DNA of 64,000 bases from Phascolarctobacterium faecium DSM 14760. Its GTDB lineage: Bacteria > Bacillota > Negativicutes > Acidaminococcales > Acidaminococcaceae. The translations under genes and the position numbers were made by a program. Positions 1 through 8,251 of the stretch are shown here, in pieces; position 1 is the stretch's first letter, and every line of letters starts with the position of its first letter. A model generated the notes under the pieces. That model made no database searches. It was not told the origin of the DNA and worked only from the letters and a program-made list of their open reading frames with translations. The stretch is taken from the NCBI RefSeq assembly GCF_003269275.1, contig NZ_QLTS01000009.1, positions 40,878 through 104,877 of the forward strand. The letters are read 5' to 3'.

Positions 1-162
1 GGAAACATTAGTAACATTCAAATAGCTCATACTAAACCTCTTTCATCAAAATATATGTTACAATTTTAACGTAACTAATAGTAGTTTGTCAAAGCAGAAA
101 ACAGGATTTTACATGGAAATGTCGAATAAAGCAATACTGAATTTAATAAGGAGGCTTTTATA

Positions 163-636
163 ATGATCTGCGGAAATAAGCAAGATATAGAAAAAATACT
201 GCCATATGTATCAGAGGGTTTACAGAAAGCTTTACAATATATAAAAGAAACAAACTTTGCCGAAGTAAATAACGGTGAATATGAAATAGATGGCAGGGAT
301 GTATTTGTAAGAATTAATACCTATGCGACAGAAGATAAAATAAATAAAAAGCCCGAAGCTCATAATCAGTATATTGATGTCCAGTATTTAGGTGCAGGGG
401 AGGAAATAATTTATTTTACCCCCAGAAGAGCTGAACATATTGTTGTGGAAGATCATGCAGATGAAAGTGATCTGCTTTTTTACGAAGAAATAGAGGAGAA
501 GGATCACGTAGTTTTGCAGACTGGTGATTTTGCTGTATTTTTTCCGTGGGAATTACATCGGCCTGGCTGCAGTACCAAGAATGGAATGCAAGAAGTGCAA
601 AAAATAGTTGTTAAGATTAAACATAAAAATCAGTAA
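163..636 (+). CDS. YhcH/YjgK/YiaL family protein
   Basis: The 157-residue product matches the small cupin-like YhcH/YjgK/YiaL (EbgC-like) family, whose members sit in sialic-acid and other sugar catabolism operons and are thought to handle sugar anomers or bind metal. Visible family marks are the stretch around EAHNQYIDVQYL (residues ~65-77), the acidic run YEEIEEKD and the C-terminal FFPWELHRPG segment with a likely metal-binding histidine. The start is supported by AAGGAGG seven to eight bases upstream. There is no sugar operon beside it; the tRNA cluster follows. Family assignment is confident, substrate unknown. Confidence 0.85.
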   Translation: MICGNKQDIEKILPYVSEGLQKALQYIKETNFAEVNNGEYEIDGRDVFVRINTYATEDKINKKPEAHNQYIDVQYLGAGEEIIYFTPRRAEHIVVEDHADESDLLFYEEIEEKDHVVLQTGDFAVFFPWELHRPGCSTKNGMQEVQKIVVKIKHKNQ

Positions 637-653
637 AAATTTCAAAAAAAGTG

Positions 654-682
654 TTGACAAGATTACAAAATTGCCATATAAT
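654..682 (+). promoter_or_regulatory. Sigma-A-type promoter of the tRNA cluster
   Basis: TTGACA at 654-659 and TATAAT at 677-682 are separated by exactly 17 bases and lie 34 bases before the first tRNA. Both hexamers are perfect consensus, as expected for a stable-RNA promoter. Confidence 0.85.
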
Positions 683-715
683 ACCACTTGTGACGTTGAG
701 AAACGTCAGTGACCT

Positions 716-791
716 TCCCCGATAGCTCAATCGGTAGAGCACTCGGCTGTTAACCGAGTTGTTGTAGGTTCGAGTCCTACTCGGGGAGCCA
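716..791 (+). tRNA. tRNA-Asn (GTT)
   Basis: Full cloverleaf with acceptor arms TCCCCGA/TCGGGGA, anticodon GTT in the loop CTGTTAA, GTTCGAGTC T-arm and encoded CCA. First gene of a three-tRNA operon. Confidence 0.95.
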
Positions 792-794
792 ACT

Positions 795-869
795 GGCCGG
801 TTGGTCAAGCGGTTAAGACACCGCCCTTTCACGGCGGTATCGGGGGTTCGATTCCCCCACCGGTCACCA
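795..869 (+). tRNA. tRNA-Glu (TTC)
   Basis: Cloverleaf with acceptor GGCCGGT/ACCGGTC (one G-U pair), anticodon TTC in the loop CTTTCAC, GTTCGATTC T-arm and encoded CCA. Three bases after tRNA-Asn. Confidence 0.95.
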
Positions 870-872
870 TTC

Positions 873-948
873 GGGCGCTTAGCTCAGCTGGGAGAGCGTC
901 TGCCTTACAAGCAGAATGTCGGCGGTTCGATCCCGTCAGCGCCCACCA
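873..948 (+). tRNA. tRNA-Val (TAC)
   Basis: Cloverleaf with acceptor GGGCGCT/AGCGCCC, anticodon TAC in the loop CTTACAA, GTTCGATCC T-arm and encoded CCA. Last tRNA of the operon. Confidence 0.95.
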
Positions 949-956
949 GAAATCAG

Positions 957-988
957 GCATATCCAAGAAACTTGGATATGCTTTTTTT
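957..988 (+). terminator. Intrinsic terminator of the tRNA operon
   Basis: A perfect 11-bp stem GCATATCCAAG/CTTGGATATGC with a three-base loop is followed by seven T, directly after tRNA-Val. Confidence 0.9.
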
Positions 989-1148
989 ATTTGATTTTTA
1001 GGAATAATTGCTTTCATAATGTTTTACAAAAGTAACAAACCAGCAGGGAAGCCCTTAAAGAGGTTTTTTTGATAATTTGCATTTCTCCTGGCTTTGTAGT
1101 AAAGTCAAATTAGCAATAAAAGAGTATTTATAGTAAGGAGGCATAATT

Positions 1149-1748
1149 ATGAAAAAAACTTTTCTTTCCAGTATTCATGAACGCCGCAGCGTTTACAGTA
1201 TTACCAACACTTCTCCGATTCCCAAAAATAAAATTGTAGCACTGATAGAAATGCTGTTGGAGGATGTTCCTTCGGCCTTTAATTGTCAGAGCGCCCGTGT
1301 TGTAGTATTGTTTGAGCAGGCTCATAAAAATTTTTGGGATATTGTTATGAGAACTTTGCGTGAACGTGTACCGGCTGAAAAATTTGCGCCTACTGAAGCT
1401 AAAATCAATAGTTTTGCAGCAGGGTATGGTACTATTTTGTATTTTGATGATGAAGGCATTACAGAAACTTTTGCCAGTAATTTTCCTACTTATGCGGCAA
1501 ATTTTAAAACTTGGGCAGATCAGGCTAACGGCATGCTGCAGTTTGCTATCTGGACAGCTTTAGAAGAGGAGGGGTTAGGTGCCAATCTGCAGCATTATAA
1601 CCCAATTATTGATGCGGAAGTAAAAGAAGTATTCAATATCCCAGATCAGTATCGTTTGATTGCGCAAATGCCGTTTGGCGCTAAAACAGCTGAGCCTGAT
1701 GAAAAAGAAGTTATATCCGGTTCGGATAGAATGCGTATCTTAGAATAA
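1149..1748 (+). CDS. Nitroreductase family protein (FMN oxidoreductase)
   Basis: The 199-residue protein has the layout of small fungal/bacterial nitroreductase-like flavoproteins: N-terminal ERRSVY (FMN phosphate contact), a central SAFNCQSARVVVL strand, and the WADQANGMLQFAIWTALEEEG helix followed by GLGANLQHYNP, the signature of this subfamily. Such enzymes reduce nitro groups, quinones or lipid-like electrophiles with NAD(P)H. It is a single-gene unit with AAGGAGG before the ATG and its own terminator. The physiological substrate cannot be told. Confidence 0.85.
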   Translation: MKKTFLSSIHERRSVYSITNTSPIPKNKIVALIEMLLEDVPSAFNCQSARVVVLFEQAHKNFWDIVMRTLRERVPAEKFAPTEAKINSFAAGYGTILYFDDEGITETFASNFPTYAANFKTWADQANGMLQFAIWTALEEEGLGANLQHYNPIIDAEVKEVFNIPDQYRLIAQMPFGAKTAEPDEKEVISGSDRMRILE

Positions 1749-1755
1749 AAGATGA

Positions 1756-1788
1756 AAATCCCCCGATTAAACGGGGGATTTTTTTTGA
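1756..1788 (+). terminator. Intrinsic terminator after nitroreductase
   Basis: Stem AATCCCCCG/CGGGGGATT with a six-base loop followed by eight T. Confidence 0.9.
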
Positions 1789-1854
1789 AAAGACATTCTT
1801 TTGACATTTAATAATGTTATACTAATAATATAACTATTCTTGGAGGTGCAACAG

Positions 1855-2673
1855 ATGAAGATGTCGCGGAAATTTATAACTGCTGGTGTGGCAGGAGTCA
1901 TGGCTTTGGGGATAGCTGTTTCAGCATGGGCTGCAGAACCTCAGATTACTGATCAAAAAATACGTTCTGGAGGAGTAACAGTTAATATCCCTGTTGTGAA
2001 AGGCGCCGTAGGCGGTGCAGAAGTTGATGACAAAGTGAATATGGCAATTGATTTTAATATTGTGAAAAAGTTGTATGCTTATTTGCCCGGAGGAAGTAAT
2101 GGACTGAGTTTACAGGAAAATTACTATCCTGAGTTTGACGGTTACGGTGGTGCGAAGGCGAGCCGTGAGTTTGTGACTGATATAGCAGGCTTTATCAATC
2201 GTCAACTGCAAAATCAGGCGCAGGCAGCTCATAAAGCCGGTTCTCATGTCAAACAGTATACGTTTGACGGCAGATATCAAGTGCGTTTTAACAGTGAAGA
2301 GTTACTTTCTTTAGAACAAACTTATATGGATTATTTGGGTGGTGCCCATCCGAATACATATTTGGATACGATCAACGTAAATTTAAAAAACGGTAAATTA
2401 CTGAGTTTAGGCGATATGTTTAAAGCTGGCAGCAATTATCTGCCGCGTTTGAATGCCATTGTTGCAAAACAGGTGGCAGACGAACAGCAGTTAAAGGGAT
2501 TTTTTGATAAAAAAGTAGAAGTGAACGGAACAGAAAATTTTTATATTACGGATAATGCTGATCTTGTTATAGTATATCCGCCTTATGCTGTTGCTCCGTA
2601 TGCTGCCGGAACGATCGAGTTTATCATTCCTGTTAGCCAGGTTGCAGATATTTTTAATTTTAAATTAGAATAA
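1855..2673 (+). CDS. Secreted DUF4163/DUF3298 (RsiV-like) protein
   Basis: The product begins with a signal peptide (MKMSRKF, hydrophobic core, cleavage likely after AWA at residue ~27). The mature part holds a DUF4163-like beta region and the C-terminal DUF3298 signature GGAHPNTYLDTINVNLKNGK with LGDMF after it, as in the RsiV/PdaC extracytoplasmic fold. Role unknown; related domains bind lysozyme or peptidoglycan. I chose ATG 1855 because GGAGGTG lies eight bases upstream; a TTG at 1840 overlaps the ribosome binding site itself. TTGACA at 1801-1806 may belong to its promoter. Confidence 0.8.
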   Translation: MKMSRKFITAGVAGVMALGIAVSAWAAEPQITDQKIRSGGVTVNIPVVKGAVGGAEVDDKVNMAIDFNIVKKLYAYLPGGSNGLSLQENYYPEFDGYGGAKASREFVTDIAGFINRQLQNQAQAAHKAGSHVKQYTFDGRYQVRFNSEELLSLEQTYMDYLGGAHPNTYLDTINVNLKNGKLLSLGDMFKAGSNYLPRLNAIVAKQVADEQQLKGFFDKKVEVNGTENFYITDNADLVIVYPPYAVAPYAAGTIEFIIPVSQVADIFNFKLE

Positions 2674-2687
2674 AAGACTGATATTTT

Positions 2688-2714
2688 AGCCCTGCTGAAG
2701 CAGGGCTTTTTTTA
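2688..2714 (+). terminator. Intrinsic terminator after the DUF3298 gene
   Basis: Stem AGCCCTGC/GCAGGGCT with TGAA loop and a T tract. Confidence 0.9.
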
Positions 2715-2899
2715 TTGTCTGATCAAGCGAAATACTTTTATGACATAAATGACAGGGATTTTTCAAATAATGTTAACGCGATTATGTATTATAGTGCACA
2801 TATTTGAACTATTATTGAAAACATAAAAATGAATAGCTGGATATAATAAAATTGATGTAATTAATATTACAGAAGAATAAAAGTGTGGTTGGTGAAATT

Positions 2900-3124
2900 A
2901 TGTTTAGCAAGAAATTCAAAAAAATAGGATTGAAAATAGCCTATTACAGAAAAAGAAAGGCATTGAAACAGATGGAAGTAGCGGAAAAGGCTGGTATCTC
3001 CTGTTCATATCTTTCTAAAATTGAAACAGGGAAAGTGCGTTACAGTCTGGCTGTTTTGATACAGATCGCAAAAGTACTCGAGATTGATCCAGGGGAACTG
3101 TTGACAGATGGGAGCAGTTATTAA
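2900..3124 (+). CDS. Small Xre-family HTH regulator, pair 1 gene A
   Basis: A 74-residue protein that is nearly all HTH_3 domain: KIAYYRKRKALKQ, MEVAEKAGISCSYLSKIETGK and a DPGELL end typical of Xre/SinR regulators. The start ATG 2900 (MFSKKF) aligns with the paralogue at 4012 (MFSTKF); a GTG at 2885 is less likely. It forms a two-gene unit with the following Xre gene, and the whole pair is repeated 1.1 kb downstream. No metabolic partner is visible, so the target is likely autoregulatory or distant. Confidence 0.85.
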   Translation: MFSKKFKKIGLKIAYYRKRKALKQMEVAEKAGISCSYLSKIETGKVRYSLAVLIQIAKVLEIDPGELLTDGSSY

Positions 3125-3153
3125 GTTAAGAAAAAGTAAAGAGGTGTAAGAAA

Positions 3154-3366
3154 GTGGAAGAACCTAATTATAAAACGATAGGTATTAATATAAAAATTAA
3201 AAGGATACGTCAAGGTATCAGTCAGGCTAAATTGGCTAAGCTTTTAGGAGTATCCGCAGCTCATTTGTGTAATATAGAAAATGGTAAAGTTAAAATAAGC
3301 CTGAAAATGTTGTATAAGCTTACCGGTTTTTTTAAGTGTAGTTTAGATGATTTGCTAACCGTTTAA
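3154..3366 (+). CDS. Small Xre-family HTH regulator, pair 1 gene B
   Basis: A 70-residue HTH_3 protein (NIKIKRIRQGISQAKLAK, LLGVSAAHLCNIENGKV, SLDDLL) starting at GTG 3154 behind AGAGGTG. It is more like the gene at 4396 than like its immediate neighbour, so the two pairs arose by duplication of a two-gene module. Confidence 0.8.
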   Translation: MEEPNYKTIGINIKIKRIRQGISQAKLAKLLGVSAAHLCNIENGKVKISLKMLYKLTGFFKCSLDDLLTV

Positions 3367-4011
3367 GATACTTAAAAACATAAATGCTCAGTAAAAGCAG
3401 TAGAATAAAAACTTTTGACTTATTGTCTATATAATATGTATATATTACTGAACCTCCATAAAAAAATGGAGGTTTTTCTTTTTTATGTAAATAAAGATAT
3501 AATATTTCAAAAGATAGTATTGAATGTAAAAATAAAATAAATAATAAAAAGAAATAAAAATAATATAAAAAGTAATTTTGAAACTTAAACTTAAGACAAA
3601 AACATATCCATTATGATAATATATAACCAATGCAACAAGAATACTTTTGTTAGAAATAAATTTAAATATAATGAATTGTATAGTGTATGTAAAATATCAA
3701 AAAAATTATTGCAGATTATTCTGATAATTATAAATGCAATATTGAAGACATAATATGAAGTAATTTTTTGAATAGCATTTAAATAATGTAAAATGTTTAT
3801 TGATATAAATTAATGGAAGTTGAAAAAATTAACACATAAAATAAAAAAGATATAATTTATTTATTTCTGTGCACTAAAGAACACATATGTTAACTATTTC
3901 TGAACACCTAAATATTAATAAAATGTGATAATAATATTAATAAAGTATAAAGAATAGCAAAGAAGGGATAAATAATTAACATCTTGGATTAGTATGGAAA
4001 TGGAGATTTAA
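3367..4011. other. AT-rich intergenic region between the two Xre pairs
   Basis: About 645 bases of very AT-rich DNA. The only clear element is a bidirectional terminator at 3451-3485 (AACCTCCAT/ATGGAGGTT followed by T-rich sequence). An open frame on the minus strand at 3445-3630 encodes only Phe/Tyr/Ile-rich low-complexity sequence and is not a gene. The last ~150 bases presumably hold the promoter of the second pair. Confidence 0.5.
3451..3485 (+). terminator. Intrinsic terminator after Xre pair 1
   Basis: Nine-bp stem AACCTCCAT/ATGGAGGTT, six-A loop, and a T-rich tail. Confidence 0.8.
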
Positions 4012-4233
4012 ATGTTTTCGACAAAATTTAAACAATTAGGATTAAAAATTCAATATTACAGACAAATGAAAAATATAAGTCAGGTAGAATTAGCTGATGA
4101 GGCAGGAATCTCACGCTCGTATCTGTCGAAAATAGAAACAGGGAAAGCGCAGTGCAGCGTACCAGTTTTGCTGCAGATTGCGCAAGTCCTGAATGTTGAT
4201 GCAGGTATTTTGCTGACAGATAAGGACATTTAA
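4012..4233 (+). CDS. Small Xre-family HTH regulator, pair 2 gene A
   Basis: 73 residues, paralogue of the protein at 2900 (shared KIQYYRQ/KIAYYRK, AGISRSYLSKIETGKAQ, LLTD end). Preceded by GGAGATTTAA. Single HTH_3 domain without an effector domain. Confidence 0.85.
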   Translation: MFSTKFKQLGLKIQYYRQMKNISQVELADEAGISRSYLSKIETGKAQCSVPVLLQIAQVLNVDAGILLTDKDI

Positions 4234-4395
4234 GTAAGATCAGAATAATTTTCTGGTATGTTTATCTGCATACCGGTTTAATTTTGAAAAGCTAGCAAAC
4301 AAATGGTTTTATCCTGATGTTTAGCTTTTATAAAAATATAGTTCTAAAATTTTCTGGGATTATATTTTATACAGTTCAGGGAGGAGATGGCAGTT

Positions 4396-4707
4396 ATGAG
4401 CGTAGAACCCAATTTTGTAAAAATCGGACAAAACATCAAGATTATGCGTATCCGTAAAGGTGTTACCCAATCAGAGCTTGCGAAAAAACTTGGTATTTCT
4501 CAAACACATATGAGTAATCTGGAACATGGGCGTGTGAGTGTTAATTTGAAAGTTTTGTTAAGACTTTCACATTATTTCAGCTGTGGCGTTGATGCACTTT
4601 TAGGCTTAACTTTGAATACTGAGGTTAAACCTCAAGAGGTAGAAGACAAATATACCGCAGAAGAATTATTGGATATTCTGAAAGTACTGAAAAAACAGGT
4701 TATTTAA
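4396..4707 (+). CDS. Xre-family HTH regulator with C-terminal tail, pair 2 gene B
   Basis: A 103-residue paralogue of the protein at 3154 (NIKIMRIRKGVTQSELAKKL, ISQTHMSNLEHGRV, CGVDALL) with an extra charged C-terminal tail of ~30 residues (TAEELLDILKVLKKQ). I prefer ATG 4396 over 4387 because GGGAGGAG lies nine bases upstream of it and abuts 4387. Confidence 0.8.
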   Translation: MSVEPNFVKIGQNIKIMRIRKGVTQSELAKKLGISQTHMSNLEHGRVSVNLKVLLRLSHYFSCGVDALLGLTLNTEVKPQEVEDKYTAEELLDILKVLKKQVI

Positions 4708-4816
4708 AATCTAGATTGAAGTGAAGCTTTTAAGATGCAACTCAGATGCTTTGTATATTGGCTTCCACTGATTGGAAAAGTGAGTTTTGCTTTACATTTT
4801 TCAAATAACTCCTAAA

Positions 4817-4853
4817 GAACAAAAAAGCGCACTTTTAGTGCGCTTTTTTGTTC
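4817..4853 (+). terminator. Intrinsic terminator (bidirectional)
   Basis: AAAAAAGCGCAC/GTGCGCTTTTTT stem flanked by GAAC/GTTC; works in either direction. Confidence 0.85.
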
Positions 4854-4935
4854 TTTATTTTTAATACTAATTGCATACTGTATACACAAATGCGGGTGAA
4901 ATAAGAAGAATACTTGTATACAATTGCCTAAATGC

Positions 4936-4963
4936 TTGAAAAAAGTTCCGATTGTGTTACAAT
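4936..4963 (+). promoter_or_regulatory. Candidate promoter of the AgcS gene
   Basis: TTGAAA (4936-4941) and TACAAT (4958-4963) with 16-bp spacing, ~90 bases before the start codon. Confidence 0.55.
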
Positions 4964-5051
4964 AGAAAACGTTGTTGGATATTGTTAGTTAATATTTTCG
5001 TGGAATACCAACGAAATAAAATTAATTTATTTGAGGGGTTGAGCTAGGATA

Positions 5052-6440
5052 ATGATGGATATTTTAAACACTATCAATAGTTTTGTGTGGGGACCGCCGT
5101 TAATGGTTTTGCTTATTGGCACAGGTATTTTACTGACTGTAAGATTAGGTTTATTACAGGTCATAAAGCTGCCAACCGCATTGAAATTGATTTTTACTGC
5201 AAGAAATACAGGCAACGGCGATATCAATAGCTTTAAAGCCTTGTGTACGGCGTTGGCAGCTACTGTTGGTACAGGTAATATCGTAGGTGTTGCTACAGCG
5301 ATCAAGGCAGGTGGTCCCGGAGCGTTGTTCTGGATGTGGATGGCGGCTTTTTTCGGTATGGCAACTAAATATGCCGAAGGTGTTTTAGCAGTGAAATACA
5401 GAACGGTTGATGCCAACGGCAATATTTCCGGCGGACCGATGCATTATATTGAACAGGGACTTGGTAAAAAATATAAACCTCTGGCAGTTATGTTTTCGGT
5501 ATTCGGAGTGATGGTTGCCTGTTTAGGCAGCGGTACTTTTACACAGGTCAATGCTATCGTTGAGATCACTAATCTTTCCATAGGGATCCCGGTCATGTAT
5601 ACGGCAGCTATTCTGACTGTTTTGGTGGCAATCGTAACTATCGGCGGCTTGAAATCTATCGCGATGGTAGCAGGAAAAATAGTGCCATTTATGGCGTTAG
5701 TTTATATGCTTACTACAGCGGCAGTACTGATCGTATTTGCAGATCAGGTACCTGCAGCATTTGCTCTTATCATTGAAAGTGCTTTTAATCCTACGGCGGC
5801 AGCTGGTGGATTTTTGGGTGCTACTGTTATGCTGGCGATGCGCAGTGGTATTGCGCGCGGTATTTTTTCTAACGAAGCCGGTTTAGGCAGTGCTCCGATT
5901 GTAGCAGCGGCGGCAAAAACAAAATGGCCTGCTGAGCAGGGGCTGGTATCAATGACGGGAACTTTTATCGATACGATCATTATTTGCACAATGACAGGTT
6001 TGGTTCTGGTGGTTTCCGGAGTTTGGACAGGCGATTTGAATGGTGCGGCTATGACTCAATCTGCTTTTGCAATGGCTTTCCCTGCAATGGCAAAATATTT
6101 ATTGATGATAGGTTTAGTGTTATTTGCTTTTACTACTATTTTGGGTTGGAATTATTACGGTGAACGCTGCATTGAATACCTTTTTGGCACGAAAAGTATC
6201 ATGCCTTATCGTTTAGTCTTCATTGGTCTTGTGGCGTCCGGTGCTTTTTTAAAGCTGGAAACGATTTGGGTTTTGGCTGATATCGTTAACGGTTTAATGG
6301 CGATTCCGAATCTGATTGCTTTGCTGGGATTGAGTGGAGTAGTTGTGGCAGAAACAAAAGCTTATTTTACATATTGGGAAAAAGTGCGTTCCCGGAAAAA
6401 AAGAATTGATATTATTGGTGAACCTGAATATAGTGAATAA
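5052..6440 (+). CDS. Alanine/glycine:cation symporter family (AgcS) transporter
   Basis: The 462-residue polytopic membrane protein matches the AgcS/AlsT family, which imports alanine or glycine with sodium or protons. Family signatures are visible: ALAATVGTGNIVGVATAIKAGGPGA (residues ~70-95), GGPMHYIEQGLG (~127-138) and SGIARGIFSNEAGLGSAPI (~272-290). Eight or more hydrophobic segments span the sequence; length is normal for the family. It is a monocistronic gene with its own promoter and terminator. The exact amino acid is not deducible. Confidence 0.93.
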   Translation: MMDILNTINSFVWGPPLMVLLIGTGILLTVRLGLLQVIKLPTALKLIFTARNTGNGDINSFKALCTALAATVGTGNIVGVATAIKAGGPGALFWMWMAAFFGMATKYAEGVLAVKYRTVDANGNISGGPMHYIEQGLGKKYKPLAVMFSVFGVMVACLGSGTFTQVNAIVEITNLSIGIPVMYTAAILTVLVAIVTIGGLKSIAMVAGKIVPFMALVYMLTTAAVLIVFADQVPAAFALIIESAFNPTAAAGGFLGATVMLAMRSGIARGIFSNEAGLGSAPIVAAAAKTKWPAEQGLVSMTGTFIDTIIICTMTGLVLVVSGVWTGDLNGAAMTQSAFAMAFPAMAKYLLMIGLVLFAFTTILGWNYYGERCIEYLFGTKSIMPYRLVFIGLVASGAFLKLETIWVLADIVNGLMAIPNLIALLGLSGVVVAETKAYFTYWEKVRSRKKRIDIIGEPEYSE

Positions 6441-6476
6441 AAAATATCCCGCAGCTTAAGCTGTGGGATATTTTTT
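6441..6476 (+). terminator. Intrinsic terminator after agcS
   Basis: Stem AATATCCCGCAGC/GCTGTGGGATATT with TTAA loop and six T. Confidence 0.9.
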
Positions 6477-6547
6477 GACTTCTGGCAGAAGTCATTTTTT
6501 TGTGGTAATATGAAAGCAGAGAAAGACAAGGTAAAGGAGCTGGAGGT

Positions 6548-6886
6548 ATGGAAAAGGCAGAGGTAATTAAAGCGTTTCATTTGATGTGGGATAATTATCC
6601 GGAGTCGGCAATGCTTATTGATAAAAAGCGTAATATTATTGCTGCCAATAAAGTCGCACCCAGTACAGGACGCATAGAGGGCAACAAGTGTGCTTTAGTT
6701 GAGCCGTTAGAACAGCACAAGGGCTGCAGGGCAGAAGAAGCGTGGAAGAATGGTGAAGCCAGTTATCGTAAAAAAGTCGGTAAATTAGGTGACGTAGTTT
6801 CTTTTTGGATCCCTGTCGATGGTTATCCTGATTATTTGGTGCATTTTTCTGTCGGTTCGATTCAAAAATATGAATATAACGTTTGA
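6548..6886 (+). CDS. Small single-domain PAS-like protein
   Basis: 112 residues resembling a lone PAS domain: YPESAMLIDKKRNIIAANKVA (first strands), GNKCALVEPLEQHKGC with two cysteines (Cys ~48 and ~60), then FWIPVDGYPDYLVHFSVG. No output domain is attached, so it may act as a sensor partner or as a stand-alone ligand-binding protein. Strong GGAGGT ribosome binding site. It is the last chromosomal gene before the prophage. Function not established. Confidence 0.55.
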   Translation: MEKAEVIKAFHLMWDNYPESAMLIDKKRNIIAANKVAPSTGRIEGNKCALVEPLEQHKGCRAEEAWKNGEASYRKKVGKLGDVVSFWIPVDGYPDYLVHFSVGSIQKYEYNV

Positions 6887-6890
6887 AAAT

Positions 6891-6922
6891 AAACCCTGCT
6901 GTAATTTGCAGCAGGGTTTTAT
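6891..6922 (+). terminator. Intrinsic terminator after the PAS-like gene
   Basis: Perfect 11-bp stem AAACCCTGCTG/CAGCAGGGTTT followed by T. Confidence 0.9.
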
Positions 6923-6970
6923 ATGACCAGAATAAACGAAGTATTATATTTCGTTCTTTATGATTTATGC

Positions 6971-7010
6971 AAAATAAAAAAGACGCAGAACAAGTCTGCA
7001 TCTGTCTTTT
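6971..7010 (-). terminator. Original terminator of tRNA-Arg, now separated from it
   Basis: Read leftwards, AAAAGAC and GCAGA pair with TCTGC and GTCTTTT around a four-base bulge and end in a T-rich run. It lies just beyond the 3' end of the attL copy of tRNA-Arg, so it must have terminated that tRNA before phage integration. Confidence 0.6.
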
Positions 7011-7014
7011 CCAT

Positions 7015-7059
7015 TGGTACGCCCGAGTGGAATCGAACCACCGCACACGGCTCCGGAGG
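7015..7059. repeat. attL: duplicated 3' half of tRNA-Arg
   Basis: Forty-five bases identical to 50973-51017, covering CCA end, T-arm, variable region, and anticodon stem-loop of tRNA-Arg(CCG). The sequence diverges at 7060, so this copy is not a functional tRNA. Confidence 0.95.
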
Positions 7060-7091
7060 GCTTATTGCAAGCTTGAAAACCATTGATATAA

Positions 7092-8210
7092 CTAGCTTTG
7101 TTGCTTTATGGTCGCAGTTTTGGTCGCACTCTTTGTTTTTTTCTTCTGAAAAAGGTCTATTATATGTCTGTTAAATCCTGGCATTGCATGTCCGTACATT
7201 TTAAGTGTTGTGTTTGCGTCAGCGTGTCCAAGACACCTTGATACTTCTAAGATGGGTATATCTTTGGTGAGTGCTGCTGTAGCAAATGTATGCCTGAATG
7301 TATGGATATTTTTATTTATTCCGGCCAACTCACATATCTTTACCCAAGCACGTCGGATATTTCCATAGTTAAGGGCTTTGCCGCTTTCGGTACAAAATAC
7401 GAAGCCGTTTATATAAGTGATTTTACCGCTTGTCTGCATAGCTTTTAGTCTTTCTATGCATGCATCATAGACGATCGGGATGTGACGTATACCTGCTTTT
7501 GTTTTAGGATCATGGAATACTTGACCAGTACCACTGTCTTTTGCGCGTTGTATACAAATTTCTCTTTTATCAAAATCAATATCTTCCCATTTTATTGCAA
7601 GAAGTTCACCTATCCTGCAGCCAAGTACTAGGAGCAAATAAAATAATGTGTAGTATTTTTTATAGTATTTATTGGTCCGTAGTACACGGAAGATGCGGAG
7701 CAGTTCACTAAAAGAAAATACTGACATTTCTTTATATTTGATTTTCACCGGTTCAACAGCTTGCATTGGATTATATTGTACCATTCTCAGAGCCACAGCT
7801 TTCTTGTAAGCGGAGAAAAGTAACTTATGTATCTTACTTATTGAAGAGGTACTTAAAACACCGTCATAGCTATTATACAGCTTTTGTATTTCTTTGCCGC
7901 TGAGCTGGTCAATGGGTATATGTGCAATAGGAGCAAGCTTATTAGCACTTTGTTTTTGCCTTGCAAAACTGCTGCTGCGTAGGTGTGGTTTTTGATATGT
8001 TTCTAAAAATTCTATTACCCATTCACCAATGGTAATAGAAGATGCTGTGAGATTACCTTTATCACGTTCTGCACGTATTTCTTTCTTAAATTCTTTAGCT
8101 TCTTTTTCGGTGGCAAAGCGTTTACGGTGACGTTTGCCGTCGTTGTCGCAGTAGTCGTAACAATATTTTTTTCGTACTTTGTCGTACCATATTGTTCCGT
8201 CGCCGTACAT
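7092..8210 (-). CDS. int: Tyrosine integrase
   Basis: 372 residues. An N-terminal arm-binding region (KRHRKRFATEKEAKEF, residues ~26-42) is followed by a SAM-like core-binding domain (~62-160) and the catalytic domain with R199 (GCRIGE), a lysine in KTKAG (~236-238), H303-x-x-R306, H329 (LGHADANTT) and nucleophile Y339. The gene points at attL and ends 33 bases from the core, the usual position for tRNA-integrating phages. Its last codons overlap a putative arm-type site. Start ATG 8210 follows AGGAAGTGAAGCA. It catalyses integration into, and with an excisionase excision from, tRNA-Arg. Confidence 0.97.
   Translation of the reverse strand: MYGDGTIWYDKVRKKYCYDYCDNDGKRHRKRFATEKEAKEFKKEIRAERDKGNLTASSITIGEWVIEFLETYQKPHLRSSSFARQKQSANKLAPIAHIPIDQLSGKEIQKLYNSYDGVLSTSSISKIHKLLFSAYKKAVALRMVQYNPMQAVEPVKIKYKEMSVFSFSELLRIFRVLRTNKYYKKYYTLFYLLLVLGCRIGELLAIKWEDIDFDKREICIQRAKDSGTGQVFHDPKTKAGIRHIPIVYDACIERLKAMQTSGKITYINGFVFCTESGKALNYGNIRRAWVKICELAGINKNIHTFRHTFATAALTKDIPILEVSRCLGHADANTTLKMYGHAMPGFNRHIIDLFQKKKTKSATKTATIKQQS
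7109..7130. promoter_or_regulatory. Putative integrase arm-type site, left
   Basis: Two direct GGTCGCA motifs separated by GTTTT form a 22-bp block, and the identical block recurs at 50836-50857 inside the other end of the prophage. A block repeated only next to the two att cores is best explained as arm-type integrase binding sites. Confidence 0.6.
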
Positions 8211-8251
8211 TGCTTCACTTCCTTTTTTTATTATATTTTTGGGGATGTTTT

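Larger units (their letters stand above)
4708..5051. other. Intergenic: terminator of Xre pair 2 and agcS promoter
   Basis: Holds a strong terminator at 4817-4853 and a candidate promoter for the symporter gene at 4936-4963. Nothing else recognisable. Confidence 0.6.

Noticed and set aside
617..1017. Short open frames on both strands across the tRNA cluster
   Set aside because: They run through three perfect tRNAs and have no ribosome binding sites.
3445..3630. 61-codon minus-strand frame
   Set aside because: Low-complexity Phe/Tyr/Ile translation of AT-rich intergenic DNA that overlaps a terminator.
7015..7090. Second functional tRNA-Arg at the left prophage end
   Set aside because: Only the 3' half is present; the sequence leaves the tRNA at 7060 and cannot fold into a cloverleaf.
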